64,000 nucleotides of DNA from Orientallactaga sibirica (taxonomy: Eukaryota > Chordata > Mammalia > Rodentia > Dipodidae): NCBI GenBank assembly GCA_036365145.1, contig JAEOAD010000015.1, forward strand, positions 12,021,501-12,085,500. Reading direction: 5' to 3'. A program made the position numbers and the translations under genes. Numbering within the stretch: the first letter of the stretch is position 1; every line of letters begins with the position of its first letter. Positions 21,888-32,595 of the stretch are shown here, piece after piece. The notes beneath the pieces were generated by a model, which worked only from the letters and a program-made list of their open reading frames with translations, was not told the origin of the DNA and made no database searches.

Positions 21888-23699
21888 TAGAACCTATTTT
21901 TTTATTAGATATGGACATATTTAGTATGTAAACAACATATGTTGGTACCATCCTTTCCCTCCTCCCTGCCCCTTTTCTGAAGAGGCCTTCCTCATTGGGC
22001 ATGCAGGTCAACCCCATAGGGATTGTGGGTCATGCATTATGGGGGGGGGTTCCGTGCAAAATGTCCCAACTTGTGGCTCTAACAATCTTTCTGACCCCTG
22101 TTCTGCAAAATTCCCTGAGCCATGCTGGGAGTATTTTAAGTCTACTTTAGTGATGGGCACTTAGGAGCCTCTGGGTTTCTGGTTTGGTAGATGTTGAGTG
22201 TCCTCAGTGTCTATCTCCTTCACCCTTGTGCTGAAATCAGATTCACTGACAAAGCAGTACTCCTGCTCTTTTTTCCAGTGCCTCTGTAATTTCAGCTGGG
22301 GCCGGGGTGGAGTATGCTGGGTCATTTTTCTCCTCAGGCCCAGTTTCCTTCTGAAAAAGAGAAGCAGATTCTCCAACAGAGAGTGAAGTCAGCACTGGAT
22401 AAATGGGATAACCATTATTAAATTATAGAGAATTAAAAGGGTATAAATCCTCTTATAGTCTAAGATTAGTGGGAATGTGACAATGGAACAGGATTATTAT
22501 CTGGGTATGATTCTGACTTGTTTCCTAGTTCCAGATATAGTTTTCTTTCCAATCCAAGAGCAGTTGGTTATCCACCATGGCTGTGTGCCGCTATTGGACT
22601 TGTGTGAGCATCATGTCAGGTTGTTTGCTTCTGAGTTGCTTAGACTTTGAGTTACTTGGACAGATGTTGGCCATTTCCCCCCAATAGAACATGTAGCACC
22701 TTCCATCACTAGATGGGCTAATTGAGAACTGGCTCTGCTCTGGATTCCAGCCAGGTTTCTCCATGGTCTGTGCTGACAGTACATGGTCTCTTCAGCAGTA
22801 GAGTCTTACCATTAATCTCTGGTGGGTAATCAAATGCTCTGACAGAAGTCTGTCTTGTTTGTTTTGGGAGATCCAGTAGGTTTCTCTGATCAACAGCTCA
22901 TGGTGGATGTAGACCATATCCTGGTATAGGGAATTACAGGCCAGAACCAAGGGAAAAGAAAAAGGAAAAAGATAGAGAAGAAAGAGAAATAGGAGAAATT
23001 TCAGGTTAGATTTTGTCTCACCCTCTCCAGGGCCCTTCAATTCAGATGCTCCCCTTAAGATCCTCTTGGGGGTTCCACCTTTTAGTCTGACTTCCAGGAT
23101 ATAGAATTCTATGGTACCAGCTCAGTTTGGGTTCACTTTTGTGTGTCCCCCCCCACCATTTCCCTTTCCCCAAGCCCTACCCTTGTTATTGTACAAGCCT
23201 CAAGATGCTATTCAGGCATGTCAGCCACTCAGGCTGATCCAGATTAGGAACTGCAGATGATTAAGACCATGTGACAGTTGTCTTTTTGTGATTGTGTAAG
23301 TTCACTTAGAATGATCTGTTCCAAGTTCTACTATTTTTCTTCAAATTTTGTTGTGTCATTTTTTTCTTACTGCTGAGTAGAATTCCATTGTGTAGATATA
23401 TCATATCTTGATTATCCATTCATCCAATGATGGCCACCTGGGTTGCTTACAGTTTTTAGCTATTATGCATTGAGCAGCTTTAAAAATGGTTGAGCATATA
23501 TCTCTGAGCTGAGATGTGAAGCTTTTAGGATAAATGCCCAGTAAGGGAATTACAGGGTCTGTTGGTAACTCTATATTCATCCTTTTCAGGAATATCCATA
23601 TTGATTTCCATAGTGGTTCTAACAGTTTACATTCCCACCAAGAGTGAATGAGTGTTCCTATTTCTCCACATCCTTGTCAACATTTGTTTTCATTTCATT

Positions 23700-23957
23700 T
23701 TTTAAAAATTACTTGTTTATTTATTTATTTTAGAGTGACAGGAGAGAAGGAAAGAGACAGAGACAGAGAGAAAGAGAGAGAGAGAGAAGGAGGGAGAGAA
23801 TAGGTGCACTAGGGTCTCCAGCCACTGCAAATGAACTCCAGATTCATGTGCCACCTTTTACATCTGGCTTACATGGGTACTGGGGAATAGAGCCTCAAAT
23901 TGGGGTCTTAGGCTTTACAGGAAAGTGCTTAGCCACTAAGCAATCTCTCCAGCCCTC
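23700..23957 (-). mobile_element. DIP-type SINE inside L1 ORF2
   Basis: Minus strand, with TTATTTATTTATTTTAGAGTG, long (GA)n, CATGTGCCACCTTTTACATC and a head ending CTCTCCAGCCC at 23957. The L1 ORF2 sequence is interrupted exactly here. Confidence 0.9.
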
Positions 23958-25401
23958 ATTTGATATTTTTAATGTTTGCTGTCCTTACTGGGGTAAGGTG
24001 GAATCTCATAGTTGTTTGAATTTGCATTTCCCTAATGGTTGGGGATGTTGAAACTTTTCTTAGGTATGTGTTAGCCATTTGCAATTCTTCCTCTGAGAAC
24101 TCCCTATTTAGTTCTCTGCCCCACTTTTGGAGTGGGTTGTTTGATTTTTTTATTGTTTAGGTTTTTGAGTTCATTGTAGATTCTAAATATTAGGCTTCTG
24201 TCAGCACTAGAGCTGGCAAAGATTTTTCTCTCATTAAGTGGGTAATCTGTTGGCTCTGCTTACAGTATGTTTGTCTGTGCAAAAGCTTTTTAGCTTCATG
24301 AGATTCCATTGGTTGAGTGCTTGATTTATTTCCTGGGCTATTGGGGTTTTGTTCAGGGAATCTTTTCCCAATCCTATATATATAGTGGAGAGTGCCTCCT
24401 ACTTTTTCTTCCAGTATTTGAAGAATTTCAGATCTTATAATGAGGTCTTTAATCCATTTGGACTTGATTTTTGTGTGTGGTGTAATGAGTGGGTCTAATT
24501 TCATTTTTCTACATATGGTCGTCCAATTTGTTCAATACCATTATCGAAGATGCTGTCTTTTCTCCAGTCTGCATTATTGGCAACTTTGTCAAAGATCAAG
24601 TAGCTGTAATTACTTGACATAAGGTCTGGGTCTTCAATTCTGTTCCATTGGTCTATGTTTCTATTCTAGTACCATGCAGTTTTTGTCACTATGGCTTTGT
24701 AATATAGCTTTAGATGGGGTATGGTGATAGTGCCAGAGATTTTTTTTTTTTTTTTTATGCTGAGGATATGTTTGGATGTCTGAGGCCTTCTGCCATTCCA
24801 TATGAATTTTGAGATCATTTTTTCAATCTCTGTGAAGAATAATGCTGGTATTTTATTGGTATTGTGATAAATCTGTATATTGCTTTTGGCAGAATTGCCA
24901 TTTTCATAATATTAATTCTACCTATCCAGGAGCATGGGAGGTCTTTTCATCTTTTCAAGTCCCCTTTGTTTCTTTCTTTAGTGTTTTTATGTTTTCATTA
25001 TATAGGTCTTTCACATCCTTGGTTAGTGTTATTCCAAGGTATTTAATTTTTTTGTTGCCATTGAAAATGGGACAACTTTATGGAGTTCTTTCTCTGTATA
25101 TTTGTACTTTGCATATAGAAAAGCTACTGATTTTTGTGCATTGATTTTGTGTCCTGCCACTTTGTTGAAAGAATTTATCACCTTTTGAAATTTTGAGATG
25201 AAGACTTTTGGGTCACTTGTATGTAGGATCATATTATCTGCAAATAGGGATAACTTGACTTTTTCCTTTCCCATTTTTATCCCCCCTTCTTTTTGTTTGC
25301 TTTCTCCTGTCTTATTGCTTGGGCTAGGACTTCTAGTACTATGTTAAAGAGAAATGGTGAGAGCAGACACCCCGCCTTGCTCCCTATCTCAGTGGGAACT
25401 C

Positions 25402-26130
25402 TGTTGGGCATTGCTAAAAATGAGCTGGGACTGTGAGGAGGCTGGCCCTAACTGTTGGACATAGCCAGGGACCTTGGGCTATGGGGTTGCAGCTGGCCTT
25501 ATCATCAGGAACCCACCCTGGTGAGGGTGACTGGCCTTCCCTATGTTGAAGGTTGTAGTGTGCCTGTCATCTTCCAGAGTGGGCAGAACTGGTGAGGCCC
25601 TCCCCCTGGACCCCCAAAAGCTCTGACCAATTCCATAAGTCATCCTCTGCCCCCACCGCCACAGTTCCTGACATTGTCGCTAGCTGCCCAAGAGACCTGT
25701 ATGTGGCTGAAGTCACATAGCCTTTCTGCCATCTCTCTCATCCCCACAGCTTTGAAGTCACAGCTTTCCACCATTTCCCTTATCTCTCTCACAACTCCTC
25801 CCCCTGCAGCTCTGAAGTCACAATAGCTATCTCTCAGCTCCTGCCCATAGCTTTGAAGTTACTAGTTCTACCGCCACTTAGAGAGCAACCCATAAACTAT
25901 GCATCCAATCACCATATAGTCTGTATGTGCCATCTCAACCTTCCCCAAGTGTTTATAAACCCACTCCCCTTTTGAGTAAATGAATGCTGTCCATCAGACG
26001 GTGTTCATTGCCTGTCATCATCATTGCACTCACCTGCTGCTCCAGGATGGACCCTGCTTCACCCCAACTCATCCCACCCTCTCCCAGGACATCAGTGACC
26101 AAAGACCCCAGGAAACGGTAAAGACCCACA
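25402..26130. mobile_element. Solo LTR, class II (ERVK-like), 729 bp
   Basis: Starts TGTTGGG and ends CCCACA, flanked by a perfect 6-bp repeat GAACTC at 25396-25401 and 26131-26136. A 6-bp duplication is usual for class II (betaretrovirus-like) elements. A TTTATAAACC block near 25950 could be a TATA box, and GAGTAAATGAATG near 25975 a poly(A) signal region, which would make the plus strand the transcribed strand. No internal viral genes remain. It interrupts L1 ORF2. Confidence 0.82.
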
Positions 26131-27261
26131 GAACTCCTTGAGTTTTTCCCCACTAAATATTATTTGGGCTTTAGGAGCTTTATATATAGCCTTTATTGTG
26201 TTGAGATATAAACCCTCCATGCCTATTCTTTCCAGTGTTTTTATCATAAAGTGGTGTTGTATTTTTTCAAAGGCCTTCTCTTCATCAATTGAGATGATCA
26301 TGTGGTTCTAATGGTTTAGATTATTTATGTGATGTATTATGTTGACTGATTTCTGTATGTTAGACCATCCCTGCATCCCTGGGATAAAGACTATTTGATT
26401 AAGGTGGATAATACTTTTGATGTGTTGTTGAATTCAGTTTGTGAGGCTTTTGTTCAGGATCTTTGCATCTAAGTTCATTAGGGATATAAGCCTATAATTT
26501 TCTTTCCTTATTGCATCTGTCTGGTTTTGGTATTAGGGTGATAAGAGGAGTCAGAGAGGATTCCCTGGTCTCCAATTATGTGGGACACTTTGAGAAAAAT
26601 TGGTTTCAGTTCTTCCATGAACGTTTTACAGATTTTAGATGAGAAGCCATCTGGTCCTGGACTTTTCTTTTTAGGGAGGTTTTTGATTACCTTTTCAATC
26701 TCCATGGATGTGATAAGGTTGTTTAGGAGATTAATCTGCTCTGAGTTTAGTTTTGGCAGGTGGTATGTGTCTAGGAATTCATCCATTTCTTTCATTTCAT
26801 TTCTTAATTTTGTGGAGTAGAGGTTTTGGAAGTATGCCCTAATCAGTCTACCAATGTCATTGATGTCTGTTGTGATTTCTCCTTTTACTTTTCTGATTTT
26901 GTTAATTTTAGACTTCTCTTTTTTGCTTAATCAATTTGGCCAGGGGTTTGTCAATCTTGTTTATTTTTTCAAAGAACCATCTCTTAGTTACATCAATTTT
27001 TAAAATTGTATTCTTAGTTTCCAATTCATTAATCTCTGCTCTAATTTTGATTATTTCTGTCAGGAGCTCTTTGTGTTGGATTCTTCTTGTTTTTCCAGTA
27101 CCTTTAGGTGGACAGTCATGTTATTGATTTGGGATCTCTCTGTCTTTGTAATGAAGAAGTTTAATGCTATAAATTTCTCCCTTAGGACTGCCTTCATTGT
27201 GTCCCATAAGTTTTGGTAGGTTGTGTTTCATTGCCATGCAATTCTAGGAATTTCACAATTT

Positions 27262-27505
27262 ATTTTTTTAAAAATTATTTTATTTTATTTTATTTCATTT
27301 CATTTTATTTATTTGAGTGAGAGAACAAGACAGAGGAGGACAGACAGACAGAGATAAAGAATGGTGACTGCAGGGCCTCCAGCCATTGCAAAGGAACTCC
27401 AGTTGCATGTGCTACCTTGTGCATGTGGGTATGAAGGAATCAAACCAAGTTCCTTTGGCTTTGCAGGCAAATATCTTAAATGCTAAGCCATCTCTCCAGC
27501 CCCTA
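27262..27505 (-). mobile_element. DIP-type SINE inside L1 ORF2
   Basis: Minus strand with an expanded (TTTTA)n tail complement (27266-27312), GTGCTACCTTGTGCATGTGG and a head ending CTCTCCAGCCCC. The flanking L1 codons resume on both sides. Confidence 0.9.
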
Positions 27506-27799
27506 CAAATTCTTTTTGGATTTCTTCCACAACCCATTCATTTAAAGTGTGTCTCTTTAACCTCTCTCTCTCTCTCTCTTTTTAACCTGTGTCTCTTGGT
27601 GGGTGAGGTAAGACCATTAACATTTAAGGTTATTACTATGAGGTTTGAATTAATCCCTGCCATGATGAGGTGTCTTATGGAGTTTGGTGCTTTCTTATGT
27701 TTTGTTTTCTTATATTTTGAGCCTGGTCTCTTTTGGTTATTATGATCTTGTTCTCATTGGCTCTTGAGATTGATTGTTTAACTGTTTGTGTGGAGTAGT

Positions 27800-29310
27800 C
27801 CCTCAAGTATTCTCTGTATGCTTGGCTTTGTGTTCATATAATTATTGAGTTGACATATTTCATGAATGTTTTCCTTTCACCATCTATTATGAGGGATACT
27901 TTGCTAGGTAGAGTAGCTGGGTTGGAAGCTAGAGTTTTTCAGACTTTGAATGTTCCATTTCAGGCCCTTTTGGCTTTCAGGGCTTCCATTGAAAAATCTG
28001 ATGTAATTCTGATGGGAATGTTTTGGTATGTTGTGAATTGTTTCTTTCTTGCTGAGTTTAACACTCTCTCTTTGTTTTTATTGTTAAGAGTTTTAGCTAT
28101 GATATGCTTTGGAGAGTTTCTTCTTTGGTCCTGTTTGGTATTCTGTCAGCTTCTTATATCTGGATGGGCCTCTCTTTTGAGAGATTAGGAAAATTTTCTT
28201 CAATAATTTTGCTGTATATGTTTCCATTGCCTCTGGCCTGTATTTCCTTTCCTTCTGGTATACCCGTGATCCAGATGTTTGATCATTTTAGGTGTCCTTC
28301 AGTTCCCTTGTATTCTGTTCACTTTATTTTTTAACTTAGCAAAGTTTTTGGCCTCCCAATCAATTTCTTCTGTCTTGTCTTCCAGGTCAGAGTTTCTGTC
28401 TTCCATTTGAGTAACTCTGTTTGGGAGGGGTTCTAGAGAGGTTTTTATAAACTCTATTTCATTTTTGCCCTCTCTTGCTGCTTTTAACACTCTCTTTTTT
28501 TTTTTGTTGTTAAGAGTTTTAACTATGATGTGTCTTGGAGAGTTTTTTTCTTTGGCCCTGTCTGTTTGGTATTCTGTGGACTTCTTATATCTGGATGGGC
28601 TGCTCTTTTGAGAGATTGGGAAAAATTTCTTCAATAATTTTGTTGAAAATGGTCTCTATGCCTCTGGCCTGTATTTCCTCTCCTGGTATACCCAAGATCT
28701 GGATGTTTGGTTGTTTTAGGGTGTTCCACAGTTCCCTTGTATTCTGTTCACTTGGTTTTTTGAACTTAGCAAAGTTTTTGGCCTCCCAATCCATTTATTC
28801 TGTCTTGTCTTCCAGGTCAGAGTATCTGTCTTCCACATGAGTAACTCTGTTGGTGAGGGGTTCTGGAGAGTTTTTCATAATTTCTATTTTATTTTTGTTT
28901 TCTGTTGAGCCATTTTGCATTGTGTCCATTTCTTTTTTGAGGTAAGATTTCAATTCAAGTTCTGATTTTCTTGATGCCTCCTGGAGTTCATGCTTACATT
29001 TGATCAGGTCTTCTAAGCTTAATCAACTGGTTGTTGAGATCTTCCATTTCTTGACTTACCTTCAATTTGCCCATATCTCTTTGGAGGGTTCTAATGTTTT
29101 CTTTCAATCAAGTTAAGCCTACTGTCAAAAGCTGAATGCTCTAGGATATGATTCTATTCAATTTCATTGATGTTTTTGGTTCTTTGATGGTTTGCTTCCA
29201 GTTCAGCATTTTTTTAAATCAAGGTCTCATTGGTTGTTGTGTTTTCTTTTTGGGAATGCATCCCTGTTGATTTCACTATGATTTCATTGAGGCTTCCATT
29301 GTAGGACTGG
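27800..29310 (-). pseudogene. L1 ORF1 remnant with internal duplication
   Basis: ORF1 remnants run from a MEASMKS-like start near 29300. A coiled-coil segment (MEDRNSDLEDK type), an RRM-type segment (QPNIQILGIPGEE, then IIEEIFPNLSKEQ) and a C-terminal block (RHIIVKTLNN, then RVLKAAREG) follow. The coiled-coil tail to RHIIVKTLNN section then appears a second time. Stops and frameshifts occur throughout. ORF1p is normally a trimeric RNA-binding chaperone of the L1 particle; this copy cannot make it. Confidence 0.8.
28060..28915 (-). repeat. Tandem duplication of about 430 bp in L1 ORF1
   Basis: Copy 1 is about 28060-28487 and copy 2 about 28488-28915. Shared landmarks are the TTGTTAAGAGTTTTAGCTAT-type block (28083 and 28507), CTTCTTATATCTGGATGGGC (28152 and 28580), the CTGGCCTGTATTTCCT block (28230 and 28664) and AGCAAAGTTTTTGGCCTCCC (28338 and 28768). 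The copies differ by many substitutions. Confidence 0.88.
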
Positions 29311-29789
29311 CATCCTTAGTGGAGATCTCTCAGTTTTCTGACTTTATTGGCTTTTTTGCCTTGTTGTCTACCCATTTTAGGAAGACTCTTTATTTTATTG
29401 AGGAGGAAGCCAGTTTTTGTCTTTTCCCCATGCACCCTCTGACTCATGTGAATAAGGATGTTGGTACCTAGTGGCCAGTCAGGATACCCGAGCAAAAGGC
29501 CTGATTCCACAGCTCACACAGGGACTGGACCCCACCAAGCAAGGTACAATAGGACCTACCAGGGCCAGGGGACTTGGAGGAGCAAGGGAACAGGGATCTG
29601 GCCTACTTCATGCTACACCCTCTAGCACACAGACTGGTGCTGGCAACTAGACTGGGGAGGAAGGAGGAGCCAGGAAACAGGGGTCTGGCCTCCTCACTCC
29701 AGACCACCATGCCTGCCTGCCTGCACACTGTCCATGCAGGAAACCTAGACCCTCAGTCTTTATTGAAAAGAAAATTTCCACTTGGCTTA
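29311..29789 (-). promoter_or_regulatory. L1-B 5' UTR / presumptive internal promoter
   Basis: The leader upstream of ORF1 on the minus strand; 29560-29760 is homologous to 39196-39390 (for example GGGATCTGGCCTACTTC with GGGATCTGGCTTACTTC, and CTACTCACTCCAGACTGC-type blocks). Promoter activity is inferred from L1 biology only. Confidence 0.55.
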
Positions 29790-29806
29790 TAGAACACATT
29801 TTTTTA

Positions 29807-30105
29807 TCATTCATTCTTCTGTTGATGGACACCTAGGTTAATTGCATAATTTGTCTATTGTGAATAGTACTATGATGAACATGTACCTGCAAGTAGCTCT
29901 GAGATATATTAACTTAATTGTCACTTGGTTATATAGACCCAAGAAGAGCATAGTGGGGTCATATACTCATTCCATTTTTAGTTTCTTTGGGGATATCTAT
30001 AGTGACATCCACAGTGGGCCTACTAGTCTATATTCTCATAAGCAATATATAATGTTTCTATTTTTACCCATTCTTGCAGCATTTTTTTCATTATTTGTGG
30101 TTGTT
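29807..30105 (-). mobile_element. Older L1, ORF2 C-terminal part (right of nested L1-B)
   Basis: The CATTCATTCTTCTGTTGATG block, ATTGTGAATAGTACTATGAT and AGAAGAGCATAGTGGGGTCA are ORF2 tail complements. They continue the element at 21480-21887 and go on at 30836. Confidence 0.75.
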
Positions 30106-30373
30106 GTTTTTAAATTTTGTGTTTCTCTGTAAGTGTGCATGTCTGTGTATATCTGTGTTCACATCTCTATATGTGTATGGAGGTCAGAGGAAAGCTTTGG
30201 ATTGGTGCTCACCCTTCCAAGTCATTTGAGGCTGGATTCCTCTCTCTTGATCTTGATTTGCTGTTATTTTTTGCTGTGCTCACCAGGCACTCCCAGGACA
30301 ATTTCCTTTATTCACCTCCCATCTTGTATTCAGTGTTCTGGAATTATAGAAACCTACCATGACTTCTGACTTT

Positions 30374-30407
30374 AAAAAATTCTTAATTTTATTTTATTAA
30401 TTTATTT

Positions 30408-30446
<39 letters not shown>

Positions 30447-30585
30447 CACACCAGGGCCTTCAGCTACTATAAACTCCAGATGCCATGAGCTACCTTGTGC
30501 ATCTGGCTTACGTGGGTCTTGAGGAATTGAGGCTTTGTCCTTTTGCTTTGCAAGCAAGTGTAATGCTAAGCCATCTCTTCAGCCC
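30374..30585 (-). mobile_element. DIP-type SINE inside the B3
   Basis: Minus strand with a perfect (GA)n tract, a GAGCTACCTTGTGCATCTGG body and a head ending CTTCAGCCC. The flanking repeat is CTTCTGACTTT at 30363-30373 against CTTCTGGCTTT near 30588-30598. Confidence 0.9.
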
Positions 30586-30599
30586 AGCTTCTGGCTTTT

Positions 30600-30745
30600 A
30601 ATTCAAATTTTATTAATTGAGAACTTTACTTCATGAATATGTTGCATAATGGTCATATTCCCATAGGGTTATACTCTTATCTTCCCTCGGTGCTGCCCCT
30701 TTCCACTGAGGGCCCTCCTCAGTAAGGTTATTGTACTAACTCTGT
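30600..30745 (-). mobile_element. L1-C-type 3' UTR fragment
   Basis: Matches 19153-19300: TTGAGAACTTTACTTCATGA, TGGTCATATTCCCATAGGGT and CCACTGAGGGCCCTCCTCAG. Only the 3' terminal 145 bp or so is present. Confidence 0.6.
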
Positions 30746-31330
30746 GAGGCTTTTTACATGAGGCCTTGGGATAGAACTCAGGTACTCTGATTTGACAGGC
30801 AAGTACCTTATCTACTGAGTTATCTCCCCAGGCCCTATTTGTTTTCTCAATGATAGACTGATGTCACTTTTGTGACAGGGTAAGATGGAAGCAATGCAGT
30901 CTTTGCATTTCCCTGATAGGTAGAGATGTTAAACACTCCTTCATATGATTATTTTGTACTTTGTCTTTTGAGAGCTGTCCACTTCATTTTCCCATCTATC
31001 GAATGGATTTTTGCTATTTTTGACCCTTTGAGTTATTTCCATATTCTAGATAATAATCCTCTTGGAGATGTACATTGGGGAAGATTGTCTCTTAATCCAG
31101 GAAATGAAAGGCTTCTACATAGGAAATTCTGCAGACTGACTCTGCACTGAATTTTTTCTTTCACTTTGTGGGAGTTTTTTAAGTTTACACAATACCATCT
31201 GTCATTTGTGCTTGTACTTCCTGAGTTTTTGGAATCTATGGACATAAAAAATCTTTCCATCTTCTAGTCTCTTCAGTATTTTAAAAATTTCACGGAAGAG
31301 TTCCTTCACCATCTTGGTTAAGTTTATTTA

Positions 31331-31580
31331 TATTTTATTATTATTATTATTATTATTATTTAATTTTTTGTTTATTTTTATTTATTTGAGAGTGACAGAC
31401 AGGGAGAAAGAGAGAGAGAGAATGAGTGCACCAGGGCCTCCAGCTGCTGCAAAGGAACTCCAGATGCATGTGCCACCTTGTGCATCTGCCTTACATGGGT
31501 AATGGGGAATTTAACATTGAACTGGGGTCCTTAGACTTCACAGGCAAGTGATTAACTGCTAAGCCATCTCTCCAGCCCTG
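31331..31580 (-). mobile_element. DIP-type SINE in older L1
   Basis: Minus-strand copy with (GA)n, CATGTGCCACCTTGTGCATC and a head ending CTCTCCAGCCC near 31578. An (ATT)n tract (31336-31361) precedes its tail. The TATTTTATTATT at 31331 and 31581 may be the target duplication, expanded into the ATT repeat. Confidence 0.88.
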
Positions 31581-32199
31581 TATTTTATTATTTTTAAAGA
31601 TGTGAATAGGATGACTTTTCTAATTTCTTTCTTAGTATATGCTATTCTTATATAGTATAGCTATTGACTTTTGTAAGTTGATGTATCCTTTTATTTCTTT
31701 CTCTTGTCTTATTGCTTTAAGACTTTAAGGACTATAGGGAGTGAGAGTGGGAAAAGTGTACACCCTTGTCTTATTTCTGATTTTAATGGAAGTGCTTTGA
31801 GTTTTCACCTATTTAGTATAATATTGGCTTATAGCTTTGTCATAGTCTTTGTTATCTGTCTCCCTGTAAATTTTCAAGCTGTTTCTACTATTCTTAGTTT
31901 CTGGACTTTTGTCATGAAGAGATACTTCACTTCATCAAAGGACTTTTCTATATATAATGAAATGATTTTGTTACTTCTATCTTTGATTCTATATATGTGA
32001 TGGAGCACATTGTTGATTTGTGTATGTTAAACAATTATTTCACCTCTGGAATGAAGTCAACTTGGTGATAGCAAATTATAATTTTTAATTTGTCATTGAA
32101 TTTAGTTTGCAAGTATTTTATCAAGATTTTTATAGTGTTTAAACTTTTTTACATTTCCTTATATGCATACATAATACATTTGGTCACACGTACTCCATG

Positions 32200-32595
32200 T
32201 GTTAGGTCTGACAGGCCCCAGTATGGAGTCACCAAGGACAGCAGGATGGCAACAGGGACATAAGGAAGTGGATTAGCCACATTCCTCAAGAAACTGTACA
32301 GTCATTATCCCCCGCTTGTCTGCAATGCCTTTAGGTCATGGTTTCCCCTTATTTTGTAAATCACCTAGTCACTGTTCTGGTGTCACACCCTGGCCATCTT
32401 GGATCTCCACTCAGCTCTTCCTTTCCTCACCTTTCCCTAACTGAAAGCTCTATAAAGCCCACTACCTAAGGAACTCAGGTTGACTGAGCTCCTCTCTTGA
32501 GAGCCAGCCCTGGCAGCTCATGCTTTTCTAGAATAAAACTTTCATCCTTGCCTCAGAGTGGTTTGTGTGGTCGTGGTCACTCCTGAACCTTTACA
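32200..32595 (+). mobile_element. Solo LTR, 396 bp, with TATA box and poly(A) signal
   Basis: Starts TGTTAGGTCTGAC and ends CCTTTACA, with a 5-bp repeat CCATG at 32195-32199 and 32596-32600. TATAAA sits at 32451-32456 and AATAAA at 32532-32537, about 80 bp apart, followed by a CCTTGCCTCAGAGTGGTTTG block as expected for R/U5. This gives a plus-strand U3-R-U5 layout. The family cannot be named from sequence alone; class I or III are possible. No internal genes. Confidence 0.8.

Larger units (their letters stand above)
23290..27680 (-). pseudogene. L1 ORF2 remnant lacking most of the endonuclease
   Basis: From the 5' end: a MAGINSNLIVITLNVNGL start region (27610-27665), then a direct jump to the TLNEW block, the KFIALN block, LEKQEES (27080-27200), the KKSPGPDGF block (26650), MIISIDEEKAFEKIQ (26250-26301), a KVKLSLFADNMILH block (25220-25270) that holds the RT FADD-type site as FADN, and the C-terminal region to about 23290. 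About 200 residues of endonuclease are missing. A SINE, an LTR, frameshifts and stops further disable it. The active-site change (N for the second D) would also be expected to abolish RT activity. Confidence 0.85.
21905..29789 (-). mobile_element. Nearly full-length L1-B with nested insertions
   Basis: Minus-strand order from right to left: 5' UTR (29789-29311), ORF1 remnant, ORF2 remnant and 3' UTR (about 23290-21905), ending in a T-rich tail complement. It is flanked by a 17-bp repeat with two mismatches, TAGAACCTATTTTTTTA at 21888-21904 and TAGAACACATTTTTTTA at 29790-29806. It carries SINEs at 23700 and 27262 and a solo LTR at 25402. Without these it is about 6.6 kb. All coding frames are broken. 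Confidence 0.88.
30110..30835 (-). mobile_element. B3-type SINE, interrupted
   Basis: Left part 30110-30373 (GTGTATGGAGGTCAGAGGAA, TTCTGGAATTATAGAAACCT) and right part 30745-30835 (GGGATAGAACTCAGGTACTC, TTATCTACTGAGTTATCTCC) are in B3 order. Between them are a young SINE and an L1-C fragment. Old and diverged. Confidence 0.6.

Noticed and set aside
28060..28915. CRISPR-like direct repeats
   Set aside because: Only two long, diverged copies inside L1 ORF1 in a mammalian context.
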